Assembly: GCA_964543235.1 (NCBI GenBank)
Contig: CAZIXE010000001.1
Location: 1-64,000 of the forward strand
Length of the DNA stretch: 64,000 nucleotides
Direction of reading: 5' to 3'
Source of the DNA: JANMMJ01 sp964543235
Lineage (GTDB): Bacteria; Pseudomonadota; Alphaproteobacteria; Rhizobiales; Aestuariivirgaceae
Positions 6,726 to 16,609 of the stretch are shown here, piece by piece. The first letter of the stretch is position 1, and the number at the start of each line of letters is the position of its first letter. Both the position numbers and the translations under genes were made by a program. The notes below the pieces were generated by a model. The model searched no databases and had not been told where the DNA came from. It saw only the letters and a list, made by a program, of their open reading frames with translations.

Positions 6726-8885
6726 ATGTTCAATATCGACGTTGAAGAAATCACCTGGGGCGGGCAGACGCTGCGCCTCGAAACCGGCCGCATTGCCCGG
6801 CAGGCGGACGGCGCCGTTCTCGCCACCATTGGCGAGACCACCGTGCTGGCAACTGCCGTGGCCGAACGCAACCCCAAGCCCGGCATCGATTTTTTCCCTC
6901 TGACTGTCAACTATCAGGAGAAGACCTATGCCGCCGGCAAGATTCCCGGGGGCTATTTCAAACGTGAGGGCCGCCCGACCGAACGCGAAACCCTGATTTC
7001 CCGCCTGATCGACCGCCCGATCCGTCCGCTTTTCGTCGAGGGTTTCCGCAACGAGACCCAGGTCATCGCCACCGTCCTTTCCTATGACCTCGAGAATGAC
7101 ACCGACATCGTCGCCATGGTCGCCTCATCCGCGGCCCTGACCCTCTCCGGCATCCCGTTCATGGGCCCGATCGGCGCAGCCCGCGTCGGCTATATCGACG
7201 GCCAGTATGTCCTGAATCCGACAATCGAGCAGCAGAAAGTCTCCGAACTCGATCTCGTCGTCGCCGGCACCCAGGATGCCGTCCTGATGGTCGAATCGGA
7301 AGCCAAGGAACTGTCGGAAGACGTGATGCTCGGGGCCGTGATGTTCGGCCACCGTGGCTTCCAGCCGGTGATCGAAGCGATCATCCGCCTGGCTGAGCGC
7401 TCGGCGAGGCCGCCCCGCGACTTCACCCCACCCGATGATGCGGCGCTCTACGAACGGCTCAAGGCTCTCGCCGAGGCCGACGTTCGCGCGGCCTACGCAA
7501 TCGCCAAGAAGGAAGACCGTCAGGAGGCGGTCGCGCGGGCCAAGGAGAAGGCGCTGGCCGCACTCGTCGTGGAAGGCGATGACGAGAGCCCGACGCCGCA
7601 GAAGGTGGCCGAGAGTTTCAAGCACCTCGAGAAGGAAATCGTCCGCAACAGCATCCTCGACACCGGCTTGCGCATCGACGGCCGCGACACCCGGACCGTC
7701 CGCCCCATCCTGGCCGAAGCCAGCGTCCTTCCGCGCACCCATGGGTCGGCCCTGTTCACCCGCGGCGAAACCCAGGCGCTCGTGGTGACCACGCTCGGCA
7801 CCGGCGAGGATGAGCAATACATCGACACCCTCGACGGCACCACCAAGGGCACCTTCATGCTGCATTACAACTTCCCGCCCTTCTCGGTCGGCGAAGTCGG
7901 CCGCATGGGCGCCACCGGCCGCCGCGAGATCGGTCACGGCAAGCTCGCCTGGCGCGCCATCCATCCTCTGCTGCCCACGCCGGAGGAATTCCCCTACACG
8001 ATCCGCATCGTTTCCGAGATCACCGAATCGAATGGCTCCTCGTCGATGGCGACCGTCTGCGGCTCGTCCCTGTCGCTCATGGACGCCGGCGTGCCGCTCA
8101 AGGCGCCGTGCGCCGGCATCGCCATGGGCCTCATCAAGGAGGGCGAGCGCTATGCCGTTCTTTCCGACATCCTCGGCGATGAAGACCATCTCGGCGACAT
8201 GGACTTCAAGGTCGCCGGCACCGCCGAGGGCGTGACCTCGCTCCAGATGGACATCAAGATCACCGGCATCACCGAGGAGATCATGAAGGTCGCCCTGTGG
8301 CAGGCCCGGGACGGTCGCCTGCACATTCTCGGCAAGATGGCCGAGGCCCTCGAAAGGGCCCGCCCCGGCCTTGGCGAGCACGCCCCGCGCATCGAGACCC
8401 TTAAGATCCCCACCGACAAGATCCGCGAAGTCATCGGCACCGGCGGCAAGGTCATCCGCGAGATCGTCGAGAAGACCGGCGCCAAGATCGACATCCAGGA
8501 CGACGGCACCGTCAAGGTCGCCTCATCTTCGGGCGCCTCGATCGCCGCCGCGCTCAAATGGATCAAGTCCATCGTCTCCGAACCGGAAATCGGCGAGATC
8601 TACGAAGGCAAGGTCGTCAAGGTCGTGGACTTTGGCGCCTTTGTGAACTTCTTCGGCGCCCGCGACGGCCTCGTCCATGTTTCGGAACTGGCCCCGCGCC
8701 GGGTCCAGAAGGTCACCGACGTCGTCAACGAGGGTGATATCGTCAAGGTGAAGCTCGTCGGCTTCGACAACCGCGGCAAGGTCCGCCTGTCGATGAAGGT
8801 CGTGGATCAGGTGACCGGCGAGGACCTCTCCAAGAAGCAGAGCGCCGAGGACGCGCCCGCCGAAGTCGCCGCCGAAGCCGAATAG
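6726..8885 (+). CDS. pnp: Polyribonucleotide nucleotidyltransferase (PNPase)
   Basis: A protein of 719 residues with the full domain order: RNase PH-like domain 1 (about 10-140), the helical linker, RNase PH-like domain 2 (about 320-540), KH domain with the GTGG loop near residue 570, and S1 domain at about 622-690 (GEIYEGKVVKVVDFGAFVNF). It is the 3'-5' phosphorolytic exoribonuclease of the degradosome and a cold-shock and sRNA factor. The ATG follows AGAAGGAAG. It is the last gene of the block; a hairpin terminator follows at 8908-8939. Confidence 0.98.
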   Translation: MFNIDVEEITWGGQTLRLETGRIARQADGAVLATIGETTVLATAVAERNPKPGIDFFPLTVNYQEKTYAAGKIPGGYFKREGRPTERETLISRLIDRPIRPLFVEGFRNETQVIATVLSYDLENDTDIVAMVASSAALTLSGIPFMGPIGAARVGYIDGQYVLNPTIEQQKVSELDLVVAGTQDAVLMVESEAKELSEDVMLGAVMFGHRGFQPVIEAIIRLAERSARPPRDFTPPDDAALYERLKALAEADVRAAYAIAKKEDRQEAVARAKEKALAALVVEGDDESPTPQKVAESFKHLEKEIVRNSILDTGLRIDGRDTRTVRPILAEASVLPRTHGSALFTRGETQALVVTTLGTGEDEQYIDTLDGTTKGTFMLHYNFPPFSVGEVGRMGATGRREIGHGKLAWRAIHPLLPTPEEFPYTIRIVSEITESNGSSSMATVCGSSLSLMDAGVPLKAPCAGIAMGLIKEGERYAVLSDILGDEDHLGDMDFKVAGTAEGVTSLQMDIKITGITEEIMKVALWQARDGRLHILGKMAEALERARPGLGEHAPRIETLKIPTDKIREVIGTGGKVIREIVEKTGAKIDIQDDGTVKVASSSGASIAAALKWIKSIVSEPEIGEIYEGKVVKVVDFGAFVNFFGARDGLVHVSELAPRRVQKVTDVVNEGDIVKVKLVGFDNRGKVRLSMKVVDQVTGEDLSKKQSAEDAPAEVAAEAE

Positions 8886-8907
8886 TCCGCCATTCCCGAA
8901 CATTGCG

Positions 8908-8939
8908 GGGGCGTGGTTCTTGTGAGCCGCGCCCCTTTT
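8908..8939 (+). terminator. Rho-independent terminator after pnp
   Basis: A 9-bp stem (GGGGCGTGG with CCGCGCCCC, one T-G wobble) closes a 10-base loop and is followed directly by TTTT. It lies 22 bp after the pnp stop codon and ends the translation/RNA-decay block. Confidence 0.75.
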
Positions 8940-9089
8940 GCTGTCATTGCCGCGAGCCCCGGTCATGCCGAAGCCGCCGGCAGGTTTCATTTGCCCGGGC
9001 TTCTGCCTATTATTGCCCTTCGCGCGCGCGGCGAACGCCCGTTCGGCATTGCCCCCGGGCGGGCGGCAATCCGGGCCTGGGGAGGAGAC

Positions 9090-9785
9090 ATGAAGGAACT
9101 GCTGCTGGTGCCGGCGCTTGGCTGCGATGCCCGGCTCTATGGCGAGATCGCGCCGCACCTCGATGCCCTGATCCGGACGCAGACGATCATTCCCGATCGC
9201 GACAGCTTCGCAGGCTGTGTCGAGCAGCTGCTGGCAGCCGCGCCGGACCGGTTCGTGGTTCTGGGCACCAGCTTTGGCGGCCGGGTGGCGCTGGAGACGG
9301 TGCTGGCCGCACCTGAGCGCGTCGAGGGCCTCATCGTCATCGGCTCGACACCAGGCCCGCTCGCCGACCCCGTGGCCGGCCGCCGCCGCTCCGAGAGGCT
9401 GCGGGGCGGTGAGTTCGAGGCGGTGGTCCGCGAAATGGCCGACATCATCACGCACCGTCCCGGTCCCAATGGTGAAAAGGCGCGCGAGCTTTTCATCGCC
9501 ATGGCCCGCACCCAGGGTTCCGCGCTGATGGCGCGGCAGTCGGACGCCCTCGCCGGCCGTGTCGACCGATGGCCGAGACTTGCCGGGATCGCTTGCCCGG
9601 CCCTCATGCTCTGGGGCCGGCACGATCAGTTTGCCCCGGCCGCCGAGGGCCTGCGCATGGCGGCGGCCGTTCCCCGTGGCCGTTTTGTCGAGATTGCTGA
9701 TTGCGGCCATCTTCCGACGCTGGAAGCACCGATGGAAGCGTTCGACGCCATCACCCATTGGCTCGTCGACAGCGGCCTGGCGTGA
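9090..9785 (+). CDS. Alpha/beta-fold hydrolase
   Basis: A protein of 231 residues with the alpha/beta hydrolase catalytic set: nucleophile elbow GTSFGG, an acid in WGRHDQFAP and the histidine in DCGHLPTLE near the C-terminus. The substrate cannot be told from sequence; similar proteins are annotated as esterases or as 3-oxoadipate enol-lactonase-like. The ATG at 9090 has GGGGAGGAG a few bases upstream. An in-frame extension back to 8913 would run through the pnp terminator and is not supported. Its stop overlaps the likely -35 of the zur promoter. Confidence 0.85.
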   Translation: MKELLLVPALGCDARLYGEIAPHLDALIRTQTIIPDRDSFAGCVEQLLAAAPDRFVVLGTSFGGRVALETVLAAPERVEGLIVIGSTPGPLADPVAGRRRSERLRGGEFEAVVREMADIITHRPGPNGEKARELFIAMARTQGSALMARQSDALAGRVDRWPRLAGIACPALMLWGRHDQFAPAAEGLRMAAAVPRGRFVEIADCGHLPTLEAPMEAFDAITHWLVDSGLA

Positions 9786-9816
9786 CAGCGCAGCAGAATT
9801 GTTATATTATAACAAA
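9782..9816 (+). promoter_or_regulatory. zur promoter with Zur-type operator over the -10 (probably leaderless)
   Basis: Bases 9799-9815 form a perfect 17-bp palindrome with one central base (TTGTTATA-T-TATAACAA), matching the Zur-box pattern known from Proteobacteria. A -35-like GTGACA (9782-9787), a 17-bp spacer and a -10-like TATTAT (9805-9810) place the expected transcription start at 9817, the A of the zur ATG. No Shine-Dalgarno sequence exists between the palindrome and the ATG. The palindrome is seen directly; leaderless transcription and autoregulation are inferred. Confidence 0.8.
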
Positions 9817-10290
9817 ATGGCTTTTCCCGATCCCACACACGACCATAGCATCTGCACCGATGAACTGCTGGACCGGGCCGAACGCATGTGCGCCCGCCGC
9901 GGCGCCAGGCTCACCGGCCACCGCCGCGACGTCCTGGAATGCGTCTCCCGCTCCCATGCCGCCGTCGGCGCCTATGAGCTGATCGAGCGCATGGCCGACC
10001 ACGGGCCGCGCCCGGCCCCCATCACCATCTATCGCGCGCTGGATTTCCTCGAGGCCCATGGCCTCGTCCACAAGGTCGAGAGCCGCAATGCCTACATTGC
10101 CTGCTCGCATCCTCACGAGGGCAAGCCCGCCGCCCTGCTGATCTGCGAGTCCTGCGGTCTTGTGGCCGAGCTCGATGTCCCCGATGCCTTTGCGATACTG
10201 GCCGAAGGCGCCGCCGCACAGCATTTCCGGCCCCGCCACATGATCATCGAACTGCCCGGCCGCTGCGCTGCCTGCCAGGACACCGCATGA
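9817..10290 (+). CDS. zur: Fur-family zinc uptake regulator Zur
   Basis: A protein of 157 residues with the Fur-family winged helix (RLTGHRRDVLECV and PAPITIYRALDFLEAHGLVH) and a dimerisation domain. The structural-zinc cysteine pairs CESC (about C110/C113) and CAAC (about C150/C153) are both present. Zur is preferred over Fur because it is co-encoded with znuC and znuB and preceded by a Zur-type palindrome. With zinc bound it would repress its own operon. The ATG at 9817 lies immediately after the palindrome; its 3' end overlaps znuC by ATGA. Confidence 0.93.
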   Translation: MAFPDPTHDHSICTDELLDRAERMCARRGARLTGHRRDVLECVSRSHAAVGAYELIERMADHGPRPAPITIYRALDFLEAHGLVHKVESRNAYIACSHPHEGKPAALLICESCGLVAELDVPDAFAILAEGAAAQHFRPRHMIIELPGRCAACQDTA

Positions 10291-11051
10291 ACGGGCTGCT
10301 GATTCGCGGCGAGGGCCTTGGCCTCGACATCGCCGGCCGCGCCATTCTTGATTCCGTCGACATTGCCGTCCATGCCGGCGAAATCGTCACCGTGATTGGC
10401 CCCAACGGCGCCGGCAAGTCCACCCTCATTCGCGTCTTGCTCGGGCTGCATGAGAAGAGCCGCGGCACCATCGCTTGCAAGCCGGGCCTGCGCGTCGGCT
10501 ACGTACCACAGCGCTTTCCGCTCGCGCCCAATGTGCCCCTCGATGTCACCCGCCTGCTCACCCTTACCGTGAGGGCCAGTGCTGCCGAGATCGATGCCGT
10601 CCTCGCCGAGACGGGCATAGGCCATTTGCGCCATGCCGCCGTCGAATCCCTGTCAGGTGGGGAGCTGCAGCGCGCCCTTCTGGCCCGCGCCCTGCTCCGG
10701 AAGCCTGATCTGCTGGTGCTCGACGAACCGGTACAGGCGGTCGATTTCATCGGTGAGATCAGGCTCTACGAACTGATAGCCGGCATTCGCAGGACGCGCG
10801 GCTGCGGCATCCTGATGATCAGTCACGATCTCCACATGGTCATGGCCGAGAGCGATCGCATCATCTGCCTCAACAGCCATATCTGTTGCGAGGGCCGGCC
10901 CGAGAGTGTCCGCCACGATCCGGAATTCGCGAGGCTCTTCGGCCCCGCCGCAGTGCGCATGATCGCCGCCTACACGCACCATCACGACCACGATCATGAG
11001 AGCCGTGACCACCGCGATCATGATCACCGGCACCACGCAAGCAGCCACTAG
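10287..11051 (+). CDS. znuC: Zinc ABC transporter ATPase ZnuC with His-rich tail
   Basis: A protein of 254 residues. Walker A GPNGAGKS is at about 38-45, the signature LSGGELQRALLARAL near 122 and the Walker B LLVLDEP after it. The C-terminal ~25 residues contain 11 histidines among Asp and Arg, a likely metal-binding tail common in zinc ABC ATPases. It energises zinc import across the inner membrane with ZnuB. The ATG overlaps the zur stop codon (ATGA), so translation is coupled. The periplasmic partner znuA is not in this window. Confidence 0.95.
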   Translation: MNGLLIRGEGLGLDIAGRAILDSVDIAVHAGEIVTVIGPNGAGKSTLIRVLLGLHEKSRGTIACKPGLRVGYVPQRFPLAPNVPLDVTRLLTLTVRASAAEIDAVLAETGIGHLRHAAVESLSGGELQRALLARALLRKPDLLVLDEPVQAVDFIGEIRLYELIAGIRRTRGCGILMISHDLHMVMAESDRIICLNSHICCEGRPESVRHDPEFARLFGPAAVRMIAAYTHHHDHDHESRDHRDHDHRHHASSH

Positions 11052-11060
11052 CCGCACGCC

Positions 11061-11858
11061 ATGACGCTTCTGGCCGAACCCTTCTTCCAGCGCGCCCTGG
11101 TGGCCGGTGCCGGGATTGCCCTGCTGGCCGGACCCGTCGGCTGCTTCATTGTCTGGCGCCGCATGGCCTATTTCGGCGAGACGCTGGCCCACGGCTCGCT
11201 TCTGGGCGTGGGACTGGGGCTGCTGCTGGGCGCCGAGCCCACCCTCGGTGTGATCTTCGCCACCATGGGGCTGGCCTTTGCCCTGCTCTTGCTGCGCCGC
11301 CAGCGCGAACTGGCCACCGATACGCTGTTGGGCATTCTCTCGCACACGGCCCTGGCCCTCGGCCTCATTGTGGCCAGCCTGCTGACCTGGGTGAGGTTTG
11401 ATCTGCTGTCGCTGCTGTTCGGCGATATTCTTACCGTTTCGCAGCGCGACATCGTGCTGGTCTGGGCCGGTGGTGCCGCGGCGCTGGCAGCCGTCGCCTG
11501 GCTCTGGCGCGATCTTCTGGCCCTAACCGTGCATGAGGAACTCGCGCGGGCCGAAGGTATCGACCACCGGCGCACCGAACTGCTGTTTGTGCTGCTGATC
11601 GCCTTCGTCATCGCCGCCGCCATGAAGATCGTCGGCATTCTGCTAATCACCGCGCTTCTCATCATTCCCGCCGCCGCGGCCCGCCGACTGGCCCGCACTC
11701 CGGAGGCCATGGCCGCCTGGGCTTCTCTCATTGGCGTTGTGGCGGTCGTCGCCGGGCTCGCCCTGTCGGGCCTCGTCGATACCCCTTCCGGCGCCTCGAT
11801 CGTCGTCATGGCCGGCCTTCTCTATGTCTTGACGCTTGGCCTCAAACGCGTGACTTAG
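11061..11858 (+). CDS. znuB: Zinc ABC transporter permease ZnuB
   Basis: A protein of 265 residues, strongly hydrophobic, with about eight predicted membrane helices, of the ABC-3 (ZnuB/MntB) permease family. Features include the N-terminal FIVWRRMAYFGETLAHGSLLG segment and the helix-rich middle with SHTALALGLIVASLL. It forms the zinc channel through the inner membrane with ZnuC. It follows znuC by 9 bp in the zur-znuC-znuB operon and should be repressed by Zur under zinc sufficiency. Confidence 0.94.
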   Translation: MTLLAEPFFQRALVAGAGIALLAGPVGCFIVWRRMAYFGETLAHGSLLGVGLGLLLGAEPTLGVIFATMGLAFALLLLRRQRELATDTLLGILSHTALALGLIVASLLTWVRFDLLSLLFGDILTVSQRDIVLVWAGGAAALAAVAWLWRDLLALTVHEELARAEGIDHRRTELLFVLLIAFVIAAAMKIVGILLITALLIIPAAAARRLARTPEAMAAWASLIGVVAVVAGLALSGLVDTPSGASIVVMAGLLYVLTLGLKRVT

Positions 11859-11863
11859 GCGCC

Positions 11864-13087
<1,224 letters not shown>

Positions 13088-13168
13088 ATACCGGCAAGCT
13101 GGCCTGGCTCTGCGCCGTCACCCGTGGCCGCGGTCATGAAGTCACGAGTTGTGAGGAGGCGAAGGCCG

Positions 13169-14065
13169 TCATTTCCGCCGCGCGACGATGAACTCCGCCG
13201 CCGCCGCCAGGACCGCGGCCTTGCTGCCATAGGGCGACAGGGCTGCGATCGCGTTGTCGGCGAGTTCCGCCGCCTTCGCCCTTGCGCCTTCGAGGCCCAG
13301 GAGATCGACGAAGGTGGCCTTGCCTGCGGCCCGGTCCTTTTGCGTGGCCTTGCCGAGCATCTCTGGATTGGCCTCGACATCGAGAATGTCGTCGGTGATC
13401 TGGAAGGCCAGCCCGACATGATCGGCATAGGCCCGCAGCGGCCCTCGCTCGGCCTTGGCGAGGATGGCGCCTGACTCGCAGGCAAACCGGAACAGCGCAC
13501 CGGTCTTCAGCGCCTGCAGGCGCATGACCCCTTCCAGCCCGCCCACGGGATGCGCCTCGGCCTCGAGGTCCAGCATCTGTCCGCCTGCCATGCCCTCCTT
13601 GCCCGCGGCTTTCGCCAGCTCGCCGATCAGTGTCGCCCGCACGGCCGCATCGGGATGCGTTGCCGGATCGGCCAGGATCTCGAAGGCAAGCGTCTGCAGC
13701 GCGTCGCCGGCGAGAATGGCCGCCGCCTCGCCGAAGCTGCGATGTGCCGCCGGCTTGCCGCGCCGCATGTCGTCATTGTCCATGGCCGGCAGATCGTCAT
13801 GGACCAGCGAATAGCAATGGACGCATTCGAGTGCGGCACCGGTACGCAGCGCATGGGTCTCGTCAACGTCATGCAGCTGGCTTGCGGCGGCAACGAAGAA
13901 GGGCCGCAGGCGCTTGCCCGCGCCGAGCGTGGCATAGCGCATCGCCTCGACCAGCCGCGGGGCCGCCGCATCCCTCGCCGACAGGATATCGGAGAGCAGC
14001 CTGTCGGTCTTTCCGGCGACCTCGGCGAGCGCTTGTTCGAATGCTTTTGCAGGAGATGGCGTCAC
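13169..14065 (-). CDS. ispA: Polyprenyl (farnesyl/geranylgeranyl) diphosphate synthase
   Basis: A protein of 298 residues with both aspartate-rich motifs of trans-prenyltransferases: DDLPAMD starting near residue 90 and DDILD in FQITDDILDVEAN. It condenses isopentenyl diphosphate with allylic primers, probably to farnesyl diphosphate; chain length cannot be fixed by reading alone. The start is GTG at 14065. It is divergent from mtgA (40 bp apart) and convergent with ispG. Confidence 0.93.
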   Translation of the reverse strand: MTPSPAKAFEQALAEVAGKTDRLLSDILSARDAAAPRLVEAMRYATLGAGKRLRPFFVAAASQLHDVDETHALRTGAALECVHCYSLVHDDLPAMDNDDMRRGKPAAHRSFGEAAAILAGDALQTLAFEILADPATHPDAAVRATLIGELAKAAGKEGMAGGQMLDLEAEAHPVGGLEGVMRLQALKTGALFRFACESGAILAKAERGPLRAYADHVGLAFQITDDILDVEANPEMLGKATQKDRAAGKATFVDLLGLEGARAKAAELADNAIAALSPYGSKAAVLAAAAEFIVARRK

Positions 14066-14105
14066 ACGAAAAAACCTGTGCTAAGAGCTCGTTCTGTGTA
14101 GTGTC

Positions 14106-14861
14106 ATGGCAAGCGAAACACAACCGACCGCGGTGGTATCCGAGGTGCAGCAGAACTCACGCTGGGAGGCCTTCCGCAGGCGCCTGGGAAGCTGGCCGCG
14201 TCGACTCGGAATCCTGCTGGCGATTATCGTGGCCTGGCCGCTGGTGATGACGCTTGTCTATGCCGTGCTGCCGCCGCCCTTCACCAACCTTCAGCTCCTG
14301 CGCGCATTGGCCGGCAACGGCATCGACAAGACCTGGATCAGCCTCGACGACATCGCCCCTTCCCTGCCGCGCGCCGTCGTCGCATCTGAGGATGCGCGCT
14401 TCTGCCAGCATTTTGGCGTCGACTGGATCGAGTTCCAGGGTGTGCTTGATGACGCCTTGGATACCGGAGAGGGGCCGGTGCGTGGGGCTTCGACGATCCC
14501 GATGCAGACCGCCAAGAACCTGTTCCTGTGGGATGGCCGCAGCTTCATCCGAAAAGGTCTGGAACTGCCGCTGGCGCTCTGGATGGATCTGGTCTGGTCG
14601 AAACGGCGGATGATCGAGATATATCTGAATGTCGTGGAATGGGGGCCCGGCATCTATGGTGCGGAGGCCGCTTCCCGGTACCACTTCAGGAAGCCCGCCA
14701 GCAAGCTCACAAGCCGCGAGGCCGCCCTGTTGGCGGCCGTCCTGCCCAACCCGATCAAGCGCAACGCCGGCAAGCCCTCCCGGGGTGTCAGCCGGGTTGC
14801 CAACCGTATCCGCATCCGCGCGGCAGGCATCGGCCCCTATCTGACTTGCCTTGGGACCTAG
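14106..14861 (+). CDS. mtgA: Monofunctional biosynthetic peptidoglycan transglycosylase
   Basis: A protein of 251 residues: a short cytoplasmic tail, one membrane helix (about 34-55) and a GT51 domain. The catalytic glutamate lies in VVASEDARFCQHFGVD (about E95), followed by GASTIPMQTAKNLFLW and the RMIEIYLNVVEWGPGIYGAE motif. It polymerises lipid II into glycan strands in the periplasm and has no transpeptidase domain. Divergent from ispA. Confidence 0.96.
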   Translation: MASETQPTAVVSEVQQNSRWEAFRRRLGSWPRRLGILLAIIVAWPLVMTLVYAVLPPPFTNLQLLRALAGNGIDKTWISLDDIAPSLPRAVVASEDARFCQHFGVDWIEFQGVLDDALDTGEGPVRGASTIPMQTAKNLFLWDGRSFIRKGLELPLALWMDLVWSKRRMIEIYLNVVEWGPGIYGAEAASRYHFRKPASKLTSREAALLAAVLPNPIKRNAGKPSRGVSRVANRIRIRAAGIGPYLTCLGT

Positions 14862-14932
14862 CGTCCGTTATAAGCCCGCCATCTGAAGGGCGCCCCGCGA
14901 GGTGAGCGCCCATTGTTTCATGGAGTCTTCCG

Positions 14933-15118
14933 ATGGCCGTTCCGAAAAGAAAGACCTCTCCCAGCCGCCGCGGCATGCGCCGCTCCGGTCACAAGATGGC
15001 CACCGTGACCTGGATCGAGGACAAGAAATCGGGCGAACTGCGCCGTCCCCACCACATCGATCTGAAGACCGGCATGTACAAGGGCCGGCAGGTGCTCGAG
15101 CCCAAATCCAACGTCTGA
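14933..15118 (+). CDS. rpmF: 50S ribosomal protein L32
   Basis: A protein of 61 residues beginning MAVPKRKTSPSRRGMRRS and containing GELRRPHHIDLKTGMY, both diagnostic for L32. The zinc-ribbon cysteines are absent, so this is the zinc-independent form seen in Alphaproteobacteria. It lies about 70 bp after mtgA; the same mtgA-rpmF adjacency occurs in many Rhizobiales. The following 130 bp to 15250 hold no other gene that I can see. Confidence 0.97.
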   Translation: MAVPKRKTSPSRRGMRRSGHKMATVTWIEDKKSGELRRPHHIDLKTGMYKGRQVLEPKSNV

Positions 15119-15250
15119 GCCTCGGGATTGGTGCGTCCGGCTTACGCAGTGACGTTCTGGCCCCTGGGCTGAAACGTTACCATTAACCACGCCATTTAAT
15201 GGGATCATAGCCGAACTCGGCTAGAGTGCACACGCTGAGGTGGAGTTGGC

Positions 15251-16609
15251 GTGGCCATTGCCGAGAAACTGATCCGGTATCTTCCCGAGCCGGTGCGCGG
15301 GACTGTTCATGATCTTCTCATGGGCTCGGGCGAGCGCGCCCATTCCGGACGCAGCGCCCTTGCCGCCTTTGCCATCCGCGTCGCATCGGCCGGCATCGCC
15401 TTCGCGAGCCAGGTGCTTCTGGCCCGCTGGATGGGCTCCCACGACTTCGGCCTGTTCACGACGGCCTGGGTGTGGATCACCGTGCTTGGCACGCTGACAA
15501 CCCTGGGCTTCTCAACCTCGGTGATCCGCCACCTTCCAGAGTACCGCGAGCAGGACAAGCCCGGCCTGGCCCGCGGCTTCCTCCACACCGGCCGGACCGT
15601 CTCCGTCCTCTGCGGAGCCCTGTTCATGCTGGGTGGCTGGCTGTTTCTGGCGAGCGGCGCCGTCCAGGGTCCGCTCCTGATCCCCCTCGCCCTCACCCTG
15701 GCCGCACTCCCGGCCTATGCGCTGACCGACTTCCAGGATGGCATTGGCCGTGCCCAGAGCTGGATCGACCTGGCACTGTTGCCGCCCTATGTCATCAGGC
15801 CCGTCTTGCTGTTGTCATTCATTGTCATTGCGCTGGCCGGCGGCCACGGACCATCGGCCCAATCTGCCGCCATGGCTGCCGTCGCCGCCACCTGGGTGAC
15901 CGCAGCCATCCAGTATTTCCTGCAAAAACAGCGCCTTGCCGGCGTCCTCCCCGACGGCCCCCGCAGCTTTGCCACCCGCTTCTGGATAAGCCAGTCGCTG
16001 CCGCTCCTGCTTCTCGACGGCTTTTCGCTCCTGATGTTCAACCTGGACATTCTGCTGCTCAACCTCTTCGTCGAGCCGGGCCAGATCGGCATCTACTTCG
16101 CGGCAATACGCACCATCTCCCTCGTCAGCTTCATCCATTTCTCGGTCGGTGCCGTCGCCATGACCCGATTTGCCAATCTGCATGCGGCCGGCCGGCGCGA
16201 CGACATCTTTCCCACCTTGCGTCAAATGCAGCGCTGGACCTATTGGCCCTCCCTGGCGGGCATCGCGCTGCTGCTTGGCCTCGGCTACCCCCTGCTTTGG
16301 CTGTTTGGCCCGGAATTCACCGCTGCCTATCCGGTCATGTTCATTCTGGCGCTCGGACTTCTGGTCAGAGCCTATGCCGGTCCGGCCCAGAGTTTGCTTA
16401 TCGTGACGGGACACCAGAAAACTGCGGCCAAGATCCTCATGCTAACGGTTGTACTGAATGCCGTTCTCAACCTCTTGCTGATTCCCGCCTGGGGAATCTT
16501 CGGTGCTGCAAGCGCCACGGCCGCATCGTTCATTTTCGAGGCCGTCGGAACCATTGCGGCCTGCAACCGCCTCCTGGCCCGGAGCGACGCACACCGTGGC
16601 CAGGCATAA
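15251..16609 (+). CDS. Polysaccharide flippase (Wzx/oligosaccharide transporter family)
   Basis: A protein of 452 residues with about 12-14 hydrophobic segments, of the MOP/polysaccharide biosynthesis family. Typical features are GIAFASQVLLARWMGSHDFG in the first helices and a C-terminal GAASATAASFIFEAVGT segment. It would flip lipid-linked oligosaccharide across the inner membrane. The start is GTG at 15251 after a GGTGGAG site. The 3' end overlaps the next gene, so it is the first gene of a three-gene unit for surface glycan assembly. Confidence 0.87.
   Translation: MAIAEKLIRYLPEPVRGTVHDLLMGSGERAHSGRSALAAFAIRVASAGIAFASQVLLARWMGSHDFGLFTTAWVWITVLGTLTTLGFSTSVIRHLPEYREQDKPGLARGFLHTGRTVSVLCGALFMLGGWLFLASGAVQGPLLIPLALTLAALPAYALTDFQDGIGRAQSWIDLALLPPYVIRPVLLLSFIVIALAGGHGPSAQSAAMAAVAATWVTAAIQYFLQKQRLAGVLPDGPRSFATRFWISQSLPLLLLDGFSLLMFNLDILLLNLFVEPGQIGIYFAAIRTISLVSFIHFSVGAVAMTRFANLHAAGRRDDIFPTLRQMQRWTYWPSLAGIALLLGLGYPLLWLFGPEFTAAYPVMFILALGLLVRAYAGPAQSLLIVTGHQKTAAKILMLTVVLNAVLNLLLIPAWGIFGAASATAASFIFEAVGTIAACNRLLARSDAHRGQA

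Noticed and set aside
7125..8381. Long minus-strand open frame inside pnp
   Set aside because: Antisense shadow of PNPase; composition is typical of reverse-frame translation in high-GC genes.
8523..9758. Minus-strand open frame across the pnp end and the hydrolase
   Set aside because: It crosses the pnp terminator and lies opposite two well-supported genes.
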